This document shows, in pieces, positions 1 to 5,063 of a DNA stretch of 5,065 nt; within the stretch, counting starts at the first letter, position 1; every line of letters begins with the position of its first letter. The position numbers were made by a program, and so were the translations under genes. Source of the stretch: CAMQVM01 sp044433365 (GTDB taxonomy: Bacteria; Bacteroidota; Bacteroidia; Bacteroidales; Rikenellaceae). The stretch lies in the NCBI GenBank assembly GCA_044433365.1, contig JAWXTR010000141.1, forward strand, positions 1-5,065. The letters run 5' to 3'. The notes under the pieces are model-generated. The model worked only from the letters and a program-made list of their open reading frames with translations, was not told the DNA's origin and did not search any database.

Positions 1-115
1 AGATTTTTTGCTATTGAATCGAAAATATAGTGGTTCTATATTGAGATTTAATAGTGAAAAATATCGCTCCAAGAGTGCTATTAAGAATATGGCAATAATT
101 GTTTTACACTACTTA
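1..115 (+). repeat. Long palindromic repeat, copy A (left edge, probably cut by the window)
   Basis: This is a 115-bp unit running from AGATTTTTTGC to ACACTACTTA. It recurs at 134-248 with 113 of 115 positions identical (differences at 16 and 77) and, reverse-complemented, at 4949-5063 with no difference that I can find. Its centre is self-complementary (ATATAG, TGGTT loop, CTATAT) and its outer segments pair as in copy B. The left arm that should pair with the segment ending at 85 would lie before base 1, so the copy is probably truncated by the window edge. It could be a non-autonomous mobile palindrome (MITE or REP-like) or a structured leader element. No transposase is present in the window. 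Confidence 0.9.
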
Positions 116-218
116 ATAGTACTATTGGAGATAAGATTTTTTGCTATTAAATCGAAAATATAGTGGTTCTATATTGAGATTTAATAGTGAAAAATATCGC
201 TCCAAGAGTACTATTAAG
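112..218. repeat. 107-nt imperfect palindrome (structural core of the long repeat)
   Basis: The two halves are largely reverse complements around the loop TGGTT near 163-167. The outer arm CTTAATAGTACTATTGGAG (112-130) pairs with 200-218 at 18 of 19 positions. An inner nine-base block, TATTAAATC, pairs perfectly with GATTTAATA. A T-run pairs with an A-run between these blocks, and AATATAG pairs with CTATATT at the tip, with small internal loops between. The 18 nt between copies A and B are therefore not a random spacer but the left arm of copy B. The full period is 107 nt of palindrome plus a 26-nt linker (219-244). Confidence 0.85.
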
Positions 219-248
219 AATATGGCAATAATTGTTTTACACTACTTA
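134..248 (+). repeat. Long palindromic repeat, copy B (tandem direct copy)
   Basis: This is the second copy in direct orientation, offset 133 bp from copy A. It differs at two positions (A at 149 and A at 210, against G in copies A and C). The A at 149 turns a G-T pair of the inner stem into a Watson-Crick pair, and the A at 210 keeps the outer arm paired with 112-130. The copy ends at ACTACTTA, the same 3' boundary as copies A and C. It is followed by the leader of the oxidoreductase gene, 115 nt before the start codon. Confidence 0.9.
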
Positions 249-363
249 GAAGAACAACCCTTATAAAATTTTAAAAATTACTTTTTTATGGGAGTTCTAA
301 TAATTGGGTTTTTTCAATTTTTAGAAGTTCCCTTTAGAATTTAAACTACTAAAACTTTAAATT
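249..363 (+). promoter_or_regulatory. AT-rich leader upstream of the oxidoreductase gene
   Basis: These 115 bases separate repeat copy B from the first start codon and contain no credible ORF. I found no good match to the Bacteroidota -7 box TAnnTTTG; the nearest is TACTTTTT at 279-286, which has no -33 partner. An imperfect stem can form between 258-268 and 282-292 (CCC with GGG plus A/T pairs, 9 of 11). Its GGG at 290-292 is also used by the hairpin at 290-332, so the two folds are mutually exclusive. There is no Shine-Dalgarno sequence, as is usual in this phylum. The region probably contains the promoter or 5' UTR, but I cannot place the transcription start. Confidence 0.4.
290..332. repeat. 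Short TTCTAA/TTAGAA palindrome, copy 1
   Basis: The arm TTCTAATAATTG (295-306) pairs with CAATTTTTAGAA (315-326) at 11 of 12 positions around the 8-nt loop GGTTTTTT. The stem extends through GGGA at 290-293 with TCCC at 329-332, with a G-U pair and one bulged G at 327. It lies 31 nt before the start codon of the oxidoreductase gene. Related palindromes precede the other two genes (1828-1859 and 4839-4870), sharing AGTTCTAA at the left and TTAGAAGTT at the right. It is not a typical intrinsic terminator, because the stem is A/T rich and no U-run follows. Confidence 0.75.
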
Positions 364-1812
364 ATGGATTCAAAAAATCTATCTAGGCGTGGTTTTTTAA
401 AACAAACTGCTGCTCTCTCGGCTAGTATTGCTCTCTCATCGGGGGTATGGAATCAAGTAAAAGGTGCTGAACCTTCTGTAAAAGGCAAATTTAGCACAGG
501 AGAAAAGGTTAATATGGCATTTATCGGCTTAGGTGCACAAGGTGGCAATATTGCCCGTGCTCTATTCAATACAGGCATGGTAAATGTAGTGGCTCTTTGC
601 GATACAGATCTTGGTTCTCAAGCCACGGCAAAAACCGAAAGTATGTTTCCAAATGCGAAAAAATTCCAAGATTTTCGTGAAATGTTTGCAAAGATTGGGG
701 GTGAAATTGAGGCTATAAGTGTTGGTGTACCCGACCACTCTCATTTTCCTATCTGCATGGAGGCTATGATGAATGGCAAGCATGTGTATGTTGAGAAACC
801 ATTAGCACGTACATTTCAAGAGTGTGAACTTTTAATGGCAGCAGAGAAAAAATTTGGTGTTGTAACACAAATGGGCAATCAAGGTCACTCTGGAGATAAC
901 TACTATCAATTTAGAGCTTTAGAAAAAGCTGGAATCATAAAGGATATAACAAAAATGACTGTTCACATGAACAGCAAACGTCGTTGGCATGGTTGGAATC
1001 CAAAGATGAACGCTTTCCCAGCAGCAGAGTCAATTCCATCGACTCTTGATTGGGATACATGGCTGAGCGGAGTGCATCATCACGATTATCAAAAAGATTT
1101 TGTAGTTGGACAGTGGAGATGTTGGTATGACTTCGGTATGGGTGCATTAGGCGATTGGGGTGCCCATTTAATGGATACAACTCATGAATTTCTGGAGCTA
1201 GGTCTACCTTATGAGATTAATCCTTTATACCTAAAAGATCATAATCCATTCTTCTTTCCAATGTCCACAACGCTTGAATTTAAATTTCCAAAGCGTAATG
1301 GTAGACCGCCACTCACACTTACTTGGTATGATGGACTAGACAATATTCCGGAATTGCCAGCAGAGTACTCTTTAACCCCAGTAGAAATCGATTCAGATAT
1401 TCCACCTGTGGCCGGTGAGGCGTATAAACCAGAGAAATTAGGTGCTGGAAAAGAGCTATATTCTGAAAATGGATTGATATTTAAGGGTGGATCACACGCT
1501 GCAAAATTATCATTAATTCAAAACAAAGCAGGACGTGATTTTGGTACTTTACCAGAAGATTGGGAACATAATATGCCTAGTCATCACAAAAACTTCTTAT
1601 TAGCTGTTCAAGGTAAGTGCAAACCAAACTCTCCATTTAGTGTAACAGGCCCATTAAGTCAAGTGTTCTGCCTTGGAGTGTTAGCTCAACGTTTAGGCAC
1701 AAAACTAGAATTTGATAGAGAGAAAAAAATTATAACAAACAACCCTCTAGCCAATATAATGTTAAGAGGCGATGCCCCTCGTCCGGGTTGGGAGAAATAT
1801 TACTATATTTAA
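364..1812 (+). CDS. Tat-exported Gfo/Idh/MocA-family NAD(P)-dependent oxidoreductase
   Basis: This is a complete 482-residue protein. The N-terminus carries a twin-arginine signal: S-R-R-G-F-L-K at residues 7-13, a short hydrophobic stretch to about residue 28, and a likely cleavage near residues 34-36. The folded, cofactor-loaded enzyme is therefore expected to be exported. A Rossmann domain follows, with the glycine motif GLGAQG at 55-60 and an acidic residue (D80) ending the second strand, which favours NAD(H). Family signatures are VPDHSH (122-127), EKPLAR (144-149, with the lysine of the EKP motif) and GDWGAH (263-268), whose Asp and His are the usual substrate-side residues. This start is chosen because it places the Tat motif correctly; the upstream sequence is AT-rich with no Shine-Dalgarno. 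The DUF1080 gene follows after 79 nt and is probably co-transcribed. In Bacteroides, related dehydrogenases paired with DUF1080 proteins oxidise glycosides at C3. A GH109-like glycosidase using transient NAD oxidation is an alternative. The family is certain; the substrate is unknown. Confidence 0.93.
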   Translation: MDSKNLSRRGFLKQTAALSASIALSSGVWNQVKGAEPSVKGKFSTGEKVNMAFIGLGAQGGNIARALFNTGMVNVVALCDTDLGSQATAKTESMFPNAKKFQDFREMFAKIGGEIEAISVGVPDHSHFPICMEAMMNGKHVYVEKPLARTFQECELLMAAEKKFGVVTQMGNQGHSGDNYYQFRALEKAGIIKDITKMTVHMNSKRRWHGWNPKMNAFPAAESIPSTLDWDTWLSGVHHHDYQKDFVVGQWRCWYDFGMGALGDWGAHLMDTTHEFLELGLPYEINPLYLKDHNPFFFPMSTTLEFKFPKRNGRPPLTLTWYDGLDNIPELPAEYSLTPVEIDSDIPPVAGEAYKPEKLGAGKELYSENGLIFKGGSHAAKLSLIQNKAGRDFGTLPEDWEHNMPSHHKNFLLAVQGKCKPNSPFSVTGPLSQVFCLGVLAQRLGTKLEFDREKKIITNNPLANIMLRGDAPRPGWEKYYYI

Positions 1813-1827
1813 AAATATTTAGGTGAG

Positions 1828-1859
1828 TTCTAAATTCTGGATTTTGAGAGATTTTAGAA
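1828..1859. repeat. Short TTCTAA/TTAGAA palindrome, copy 2
   Basis: TTCTAAATTCT (1828-1838) pairs with AGATTTTAGAA (1849-1859) at 10 of 11 positions around the 10-nt loop GGATTTTGAG. It lies in the 79-nt gap between the oxidoreductase and DUF1080 genes, ending 32 nt before the second start codon. Its right flank, GTTTCCTTTAG, matches the flank of copy 1 (GTTCCCTTTAG). Arms and loop are nearly identical to copy 3 at 4839-4870. It could be an mRNA processing or stability hairpin that sets the ratio of the two products, or simply a dispersed repeat. Confidence 0.75.
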
Positions 1860-1891
1860 GTTTCCTTTAGCATTAATAAATTTTATTTTAG

Positions 1892-3310
1892 ATGAAAAGA
1901 GTATTTTATTCGGCTTTCGCAGCCGCAATTATATCGCTGTCTGTATCATGCTCGACAGCTAACAACGATGGTTTTGTCGATCTATTCAACGGTAAAGATT
2001 TTACAGGATTTGAACAACTTGGCGGAAAAGGAGTGTTTAAAGTCGAAGATGGTATGCTAATCGGTGTATCAACAGCAAAAGAGCCTAGTAGTTTTATGGC
2101 TACAACAAAAGAGTATGGCGATTTTATATTAGAATTTGACGTATGGAATGACACATTGCTAAACACAGGTGTTCAGTTTCGTAGCCACTCTCGTCCAGAA
2201 TATAGAGAAGGACGTGTGCATGGTTATCAATGCGAGATTGACCCATCCGATAGAGCTTGGAGTGGTGGAATTTATAATGAAGCAGTCAATGGATGGTTAG
2301 TACCACTAATTGGTAATGAAAAAGGGCAAGCTGCCTATAAAAAATATGATTGGAACCACTATCGTATTGAGGCTCTTGGCAATAATATACGCATTTGGCT
2401 AAACGGTGTATGCACATCAAATCTTATTGACGATCAAGAGTCTACAGGATTTATTGCATTTCAGATACATTCAGCAGGCGGTGAAAAAATTGGACGTGAA
2501 ACAAAATGGAAAAATATTAAAATCGACACTGAAAATGTAGCCGAAAAATTACTACAAGGCGAGTTAGCACCAGAAATTAATAATATTCCTAACACTCTCT
2601 CTGAAAGTGAAAAAGCTGATGGATGGAAATTGTTATTCGATGGCAAAACTTCTAATGGTTGGAGAAATGCACATAAGGATAAATTTCCTGAAAGTGGTTG
2701 GACTATACAAGATGGCATAATATCGATTGAAGCATCGGGTGGTGGCGAGGCTACAAATGCTGGCGATATTGTAACTATAGACCAATATTCTGCATTTGAA
2801 CTGAAAGTTGATTTCAAAATGTCGAAAGGTGCAAATAGTGGTATCAAGTATTTCGTAAGCGAAGAGGAGAAATTTGACCCGAAACATAAAGCCTCTGCAT
2901 TCGGATTAGAATTCCAAATTTTGGACGATGAGGTGCATAAGGATGCAAAACTATACACTACATATCCAGGTAGTCGAACCATGGGTAGTCTATACGATAT
3001 GATTCCCGCTACTGAAGATAAGAACTATCCTAAAAAGGCAAATATTGACTTTAGAGGTCGTTGGAATACCGCATTTATTAGAGCGCTCCCTAGTGGTCAT
3101 GTAGAACATTGGTTAAATGGTGAGAAAGTTTTGGAATTTGAACGAGGTAGCGAGGAGTTTCGCAAACGAGTACATGACAGCAAATATAGAGCAGCCATGT
3201 TTAATACAGGGAAAAAACCATTTGGTGAAGCCGAGAAAGGTCATATCCTACTGCAAGATCATGGCAACTTTGTTCAGTTTCGTAACATTAAAATTCGTGA
3301 GCTAGAATAG
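1892..3310 (+). CDS. Tandem DUF1080 (3-keto-disaccharide hydrolase family) lipoprotein
   Basis: This is a complete 472-residue protein with a lipoprotein signal peptide: K-R at 2-3, a hydrophobic core at 4-18, and L-S-V-S-C with the acceptor Cys at 20. It should be anchored in an envelope membrane. It contains two DUF1080 (PF06439) domains of concanavalin-like beta-sandwich fold, at about 28-212 and 243-470. The duplication shows in paired motifs: LFNGKDFTGF (31-40) with LFDGKTSNGW (248-257), NTGVQF (91-96) with NSGIKY (315-320), GYQCEID (111-117) with FGLEFQILDD (337-346), and IRIWLNG (166-172) with VEHWLNG (404-410). Each domain ends in a similar strand, WKNIKID and FRNIKIRE. The family cleaves 3-keto glycosides by elimination and hydration after C3 oxidation, which fits the Gfo/Idh/MocA gene 79 nt upstream. 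The second domain is longer by about 40 residues. Whether both domains are catalytic, or one only binds sugar, cannot be decided from the sequence. Confidence 0.92.
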   Translation: MKRVFYSAFAAAIISLSVSCSTANNDGFVDLFNGKDFTGFEQLGGKGVFKVEDGMLIGVSTAKEPSSFMATTKEYGDFILEFDVWNDTLLNTGVQFRSHSRPEYREGRVHGYQCEIDPSDRAWSGGIYNEAVNGWLVPLIGNEKGQAAYKKYDWNHYRIEALGNNIRIWLNGVCTSNLIDDQESTGFIAFQIHSAGGEKIGRETKWKNIKIDTENVAEKLLQGELAPEINNIPNTLSESEKADGWKLLFDGKTSNGWRNAHKDKFPESGWTIQDGIISIEASGGGEATNAGDIVTIDQYSAFELKVDFKMSKGANSGIKYFVSEEEKFDPKHKASAFGLEFQILDDEVHKDAKLYTTYPGSRTMGSLYDMIPATEDKNYPKKANIDFRGRWNTAFIRALPSGHVEHWLNGEKVLEFERGSEEFRKRVHDSKYRAAMFNTGKKPFGEAEKGHILLQDHGNFVQFRNIKIRELE

Positions 3311-3318
3311 TTATATAA

Positions 3319-3380
3319 TTTAAATTCCCTTATTACCTCTTTTACATAAAAGTACAAAAGAGGTAATAAGGGAATTTAAA
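3319..3380. terminator. Perfect 25-bp inverted repeat, probable bidirectional terminator or 3'-end hairpin
   Basis: The left arm 3319-3343 and right arm 3356-3380 are exact reverse complements over 25 bases, with the 12-nt loop ACATAAAAGTAC. The hairpin begins 9 nt after the stop codon of the DUF1080 gene, in the gap between convergent genes. The arms contain CCCTTATTACCTC and its complement. The T-run that follows on the plus strand (3389-3393) lies within another small palindrome. It would end or protect mRNAs arriving from the left. A perfect stem of this length is more than a simple terminator needs, so a mobile palindrome origin is possible. Confidence 0.65.
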
Positions 3381-3384
3381 CCAA

Positions 3385-3401
3385 CACCTTTTTAAAAGGT
3401 G
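3385..3401. repeat. Small palindrome CACCTTTTTAAAAGGTG
   Basis: This is a 17-nt near-perfect palindrome with 8-bp arms around a single central T. It starts 5 nt after the 25-bp hairpin. As RNA it would form six pairs with a five-base loop. It may be part of the terminator region or a weak protein-binding site; no function can be assigned. Confidence 0.5.
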
Positions 3402-3405
3402 ATTC

Positions 3406-3449
3406 GCAGAACAACTATCAAATTAACATACAAATAGTTAGATATCTGC
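3406..3449. repeat. Imperfect inverted repeat in the convergent intergenic region
   Basis: GCAGA (3406-3410) pairs with TCTGC (3445-3449), and AACTAT (3413-3418) pairs with ATAGTT (3434-3439). An asymmetric internal loop (2 and 5 nt) separates the stems, and the terminal loop is 15 nt. It is much weaker than its neighbours and could arise by chance in AT-rich DNA. It is listed because five inverted repeats follow one another within 301 bp. Confidence 0.35.
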
Positions 3450-3461
3450 AAAACATCTAAA

Positions 3462-3495
3462 TTACTTCCATTTTTGCACAAAAGTACAGAGGTAA
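3462..3495. repeat. Diverged second copy of the 25-bp hairpin's core, competing stem
   Basis: The segment from ATTAC (3461-3465) through AAAAGTACA (3480-3488) to AGAGGTAA resembles the core of the upstream hairpin (3332-3366), which has ATTAC, AAAAGTACA and AGAGGTAA in the same order with small indels. Here TTACTTC (3462-3468) can pair with GAGGTAA (3489-3495) with one G-U pair. The same GAGGTAA is also the outer part of the perfect stem at 3489-3526, so only one of the two can form. Confidence 0.5.
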
Positions 3496-3526
3496 ATTCG
3501 CAAAACTCCTTTTGCGAATTTACCTC
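3489..3526. repeat. Perfect 17-bp inverted repeat with 4-nt loop
   Basis: GAGGTAAATTCGCAAAA (3489-3505) and TTTTGCGAATTTACCTC (3510-3526) are exact reverse complements separated by CTCC. This compact, strong hairpin lies in the convergent gap, 85 nt beyond the stop codon of the fimbrillin gene as read on the minus strand. It could back up termination of that transcript or mark a mobile palindromic repeat. On the minus strand it is followed by TACTTTTG, a match to the Bacteroidota -7 consensus TAnnTTTG, but no -33 element lies at proper spacing. Confidence 0.7.
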
Positions 3527-3539
3527 ACAATTTTTGAAT

Positions 3540-3570
3540 AAAAATCGTGCGCTCATCTTCTCGAAGAGCG
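3540..3570 (-). terminator. Candidate intrinsic terminator of the fimbrillin gene
   Basis: Read on the minus strand, CGCTC (3570-3566) pairs with GAGCG (3554-3550) around a loop that can add a few pairs (TT with AA, with a GAT bulge). It is followed by CACGA and then a run of five T (3544-3540). It lies about 40 nt after the fimbrillin stop codon, in a stretch noticeably richer in G and C than its surroundings. Position and T-run support a terminator, but the short bulged stem keeps confidence modest. Confidence 0.45.
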
Positions 3571-3611
3571 ATGAAGGCGTGCTCTTGCTAAAAAGATAAT
3601 AAGAATTTTTA

Positions 3612-4814
3612 TTATATGACATCAAAAAGTACTTCACTATCCCAATCACAGACTTTTACGGTAATATCGATTTGTGTGTTGCCAGTAGGGAAGATAGGAT
3701 CGCCTTCTTCTGGAAGATCAGGATCAACTTTATCACCTAATTCGATATCATTACCATCTTTATCCACATAATTATCACTAAGATTTAGACCACCTGTAGA
3801 ATCGTCAATTCCACCTAAACCTAACGAAATAATGTATGCTGTATCATCCACAAAAGCGTATGATACAGGAAATGCCGCTTTTACATATAATGGAGTGGTT
3901 GTAGTCACATCTTCATTTGTGATATTATCATATTCTGGATATTTTGAAGCTTCACTATAACCTACTAAAGGATTACCATCCTTATCTTCTGCACAATAAA
4001 TTACCTCAATATACGAATCACTTAGATCATCATTGATATCACTTTTACAAGTAGCAGCCAATGTTTGAGGAACCATTAAAATATCAGGATTTGTATCAGC
4101 AAGTTTTATCAGTTCATCATCAAACTGACTTGCAACTAAGGTATTAGAGGCATTAGCATCGGCATAATAGTTAAATAAATCGGTAACATCTGTATTATTT
4201 GTCCATGTTACACTATTATCCAACATGGCAGCATTAGCTTTACTATCAGCATTTACCAATCTAACACGTGCAATGTATACTTTTAAATCGCCAGTAGATG
4301 CTTTAACATTAACTTTTGATAGGGCATGTTTGTGGTATGCTTGAATTTTACCACCTGCTGGAATCGCAGCTAAACTTCCTGCATAGTACACCAAATCTTT
4401 ATGGTCGGCACTCTCCTGAGATGTCGTATGCTCTAATGTTGCTCCAACTGAAGTATCGGAAACATCAAGAATAATTGGACCTTCACCATCATGAACAGAG
4501 TAGAATTTAACTGTTTCACCTGGTAAGCCTAACGCTGTCCAAGTTGGGGCATCTGAGCTACTCCAATCACCAGAATCAAATGTAAAGTCAGAGGTGTATA
4601 CTGTTTTATCTGTTTTAACAGCATACAGTTTAACCTTAGTATTGTTCTCTAAGGAAGCAGTAGTAACATCTGCCCCTTTAGTAACACCAGAGGATACAGA
4701 CAAACCAAGCACATTGGCATTATCACCTTGAGGTAGCACTTCTGTGACCTCATCTTTCGAGCAACTGCTCATTGCCGCTACAATAAGTAGCGCAGGAATA
4801 ATAAATTTTTTCAT
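3612..4814 (-). CDS. Fimbrillin / Mfa-like family surface lipoprotein
   Basis: This is a complete 400-residue protein. Its lipoprotein signal peptide has K2-K3, a hydrophobic core at 4-15 and M-S-S-C with the acceptor Cys at 18. The next residues, S-K-D-E, resemble the export signal that sends Bacteroidota lipoproteins to the cell surface. The mature part matches the fimbrillin (Mfa_like_1) pattern: a TKG segment near 45-47, DLVYYAG at 140-146, HALSKVNV at 163-170 (the usual 'HaLsKv' strand), the MVPQTL strand at 247-252, and a C-terminal strand ITVKVCDWD at 384-392 ending close to the C-terminus. Such proteins form or cap type V pili or act as adhesins. No partner pilin, anchor or tip gene is visible. 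The gene is convergent with the oxidoreductase/DUF1080 pair and has its own leader with a copy of the long repeat. Family is well supported; whether it is a stalk, tip or anchor subunit is not determinable. Confidence 0.88.
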   Translation of the reverse strand: MKKFIIPALLIVAAMSSCSKDEVTEVLPQGDNANVLGLSVSSGVTKGADVTTASLENNTKVKLYAVKTDKTVYTSDFTFDSGDWSSSDAPTWTALGLPGETVKFYSVHDGEGPIILDVSDTSVGATLEHTTSQESADHKDLVYYAGSLAAIPAGGKIQAYHKHALSKVNVKASTGDLKVYIARVRLVNADSKANAAMLDNSVTWTNNTDVTDLFNYYADANASNTLVASQFDDELIKLADTNPDILMVPQTLAATCKSDINDDLSDSYIEVIYCAEDKDGNPLVGYSEASKYPEYDNITNEDVTTTTPLYVKAAFPVSYAFVDDTAYIISLGLGGIDDSTGGLNLSDNYVDKDGNDIELGDKVDPDLPEEGDPIFPTGNTQIDITVKVCDWDSEVLFDVI

Positions 4815-4838
4815 AAGTAAAATTTTTAATAAGAGAAG

Positions 4839-4870
4839 TTCTAAATTCTGGATTTTGAGAGAATTTAGAA
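4839..4870. repeat. Short TTCTAA/TTAGAA palindrome, copy 3 (perfect stem)
   Basis: TTCTAAATTCT (4839-4849) and AGAATTTAGAA (4860-4870) are exact 11-bp reverse complements with the 10-nt loop GGATTTTGAG. The loop is identical on the plus strand to that of copy 2. It lies 24 nt upstream of the fimbrillin start codon. That gene is on the minus strand, so this copy is reversed relative to its gene compared with copies 1 and 2, but the hairpin is preserved. Its right flank, GTTACCTAAAG, corresponds to the flanks of copies 1 and 2. Confidence 0.8.
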
Positions 4871-4878
4871 GTTACCTA

Positions 4879-4905
4879 AAGCTCGATAACCATATTTTAG
4901 AGCTT
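4879..4905. repeat. Weak hairpin AAGCTC/GAGCTT in the fimbrillin leader
   Basis: AAGCTC (4879-4884) pairs with GAGCTT (4900-4905) across a 15-nt loop, next to palindrome copy 3. The stem is only six pairs, so it may be fortuitous. It lies where the 5' UTR or promoter of the minus-strand fimbrillin gene is expected. No TAnnTTTG box is visible on the minus strand between the start codon and the repeat. Confidence 0.3.
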
Positions 4906-4930
4906 CTCGTAAAGTAAATAAATAGTTTAA

Positions 4931-4952
4931 TTTTTTATAAGTTACCTTTAAG
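4931..4952. repeat. Half copy of the short palindrome's right arm
   Basis: TTTATAAGTTACCTTTAAG here resembles TTTAGAAGTTACCTAAAG at 4864-4881 and the right arm plus flank of copy 1 (TTTAGAAGTTCCCTTTAG, 320-337). No matching left arm is visible. It overlaps the end of long-repeat copy C by four bases, suggesting the short and long repeats are found together. Confidence 0.45.
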
Positions 4953-5063
4953 TAGTGTAAAACAATTATTGCCATATTCTTAATAGCACTCTTGGAGCGA
5001 TATTTTTCACTATTAAATCTCAATATAGAACCACTATATTTTCGATTCAATAGCAAAAAATCT
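4949..5063 (-). repeat. Long palindromic repeat, copy C (inverted, right edge)
   Basis: This is the reverse complement of copy A over 115 bp, carrying the same variant bases as copy A at both sites where copy B differs. Read on the minus strand it ends at ACTACTTA, 134 nt before the fimbrillin start codon. It therefore has the same orientation relative to its downstream gene as copy B has to the oxidoreductase gene. Only two further bases (5064-5065) follow before the window ends, and they do not clearly continue the repeat as seen before copy B. Together, copies A and C form inverted repeats enclosing almost the whole window. Confidence 0.9.

Noticed and set aside
1..248. CRISPR array or integron attC array
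   Set aside because: Only two direct units of 133 bp are present, with no short unique spacers. The attC core motifs RYYYAAC and GTTRRRY are not in the expected places, and no cas or integron integrase gene is in view.
290..332. Intrinsic terminator upstream of the oxidoreductase gene
   Set aside because: The stem is A/T rich and not followed by a U-run, and equivalent hairpins sit just before all three start codons, which suits a leader element better than a terminator.
2461..2982. 173-residue minus-strand ORF inside the DUF1080 gene
   Set aside because: It is antisense to a clear DUF1080 coding region with strong domain motifs. The composition is low-complexity and Ser/Phe-rich, as expected of a shadow frame, with no recognisable domain.
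3468..3510. Minus-strand promoter using TACTTTTG as a -7 box
   Set aside because: The -7 match is good, but TTTG lies only about 14 nt upstream instead of about 20. Transcription would run antisense into the DUF1080 gene with no ORF to serve.
3392..3649. 85-residue minus-strand ORF in the convergent gap
   Set aside because: It overlaps the 3' end of the fimbrillin gene and runs through several hairpins. It has no recognisable domain and a composition typical of AT-rich non-coding DNA.
4865..5056. 63-residue minus-strand ORF across repeat copy C, with related open frames in copies A and B
   Set aside because: It begins with TTG rather than ATG, lies almost entirely in the palindromic repeat, and ends differently in each copy after the repeat boundary. 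One of the two copy differences is synonymous (Leu) and the other changes Ala to Thr, so there is no sign of protein-level conservation.
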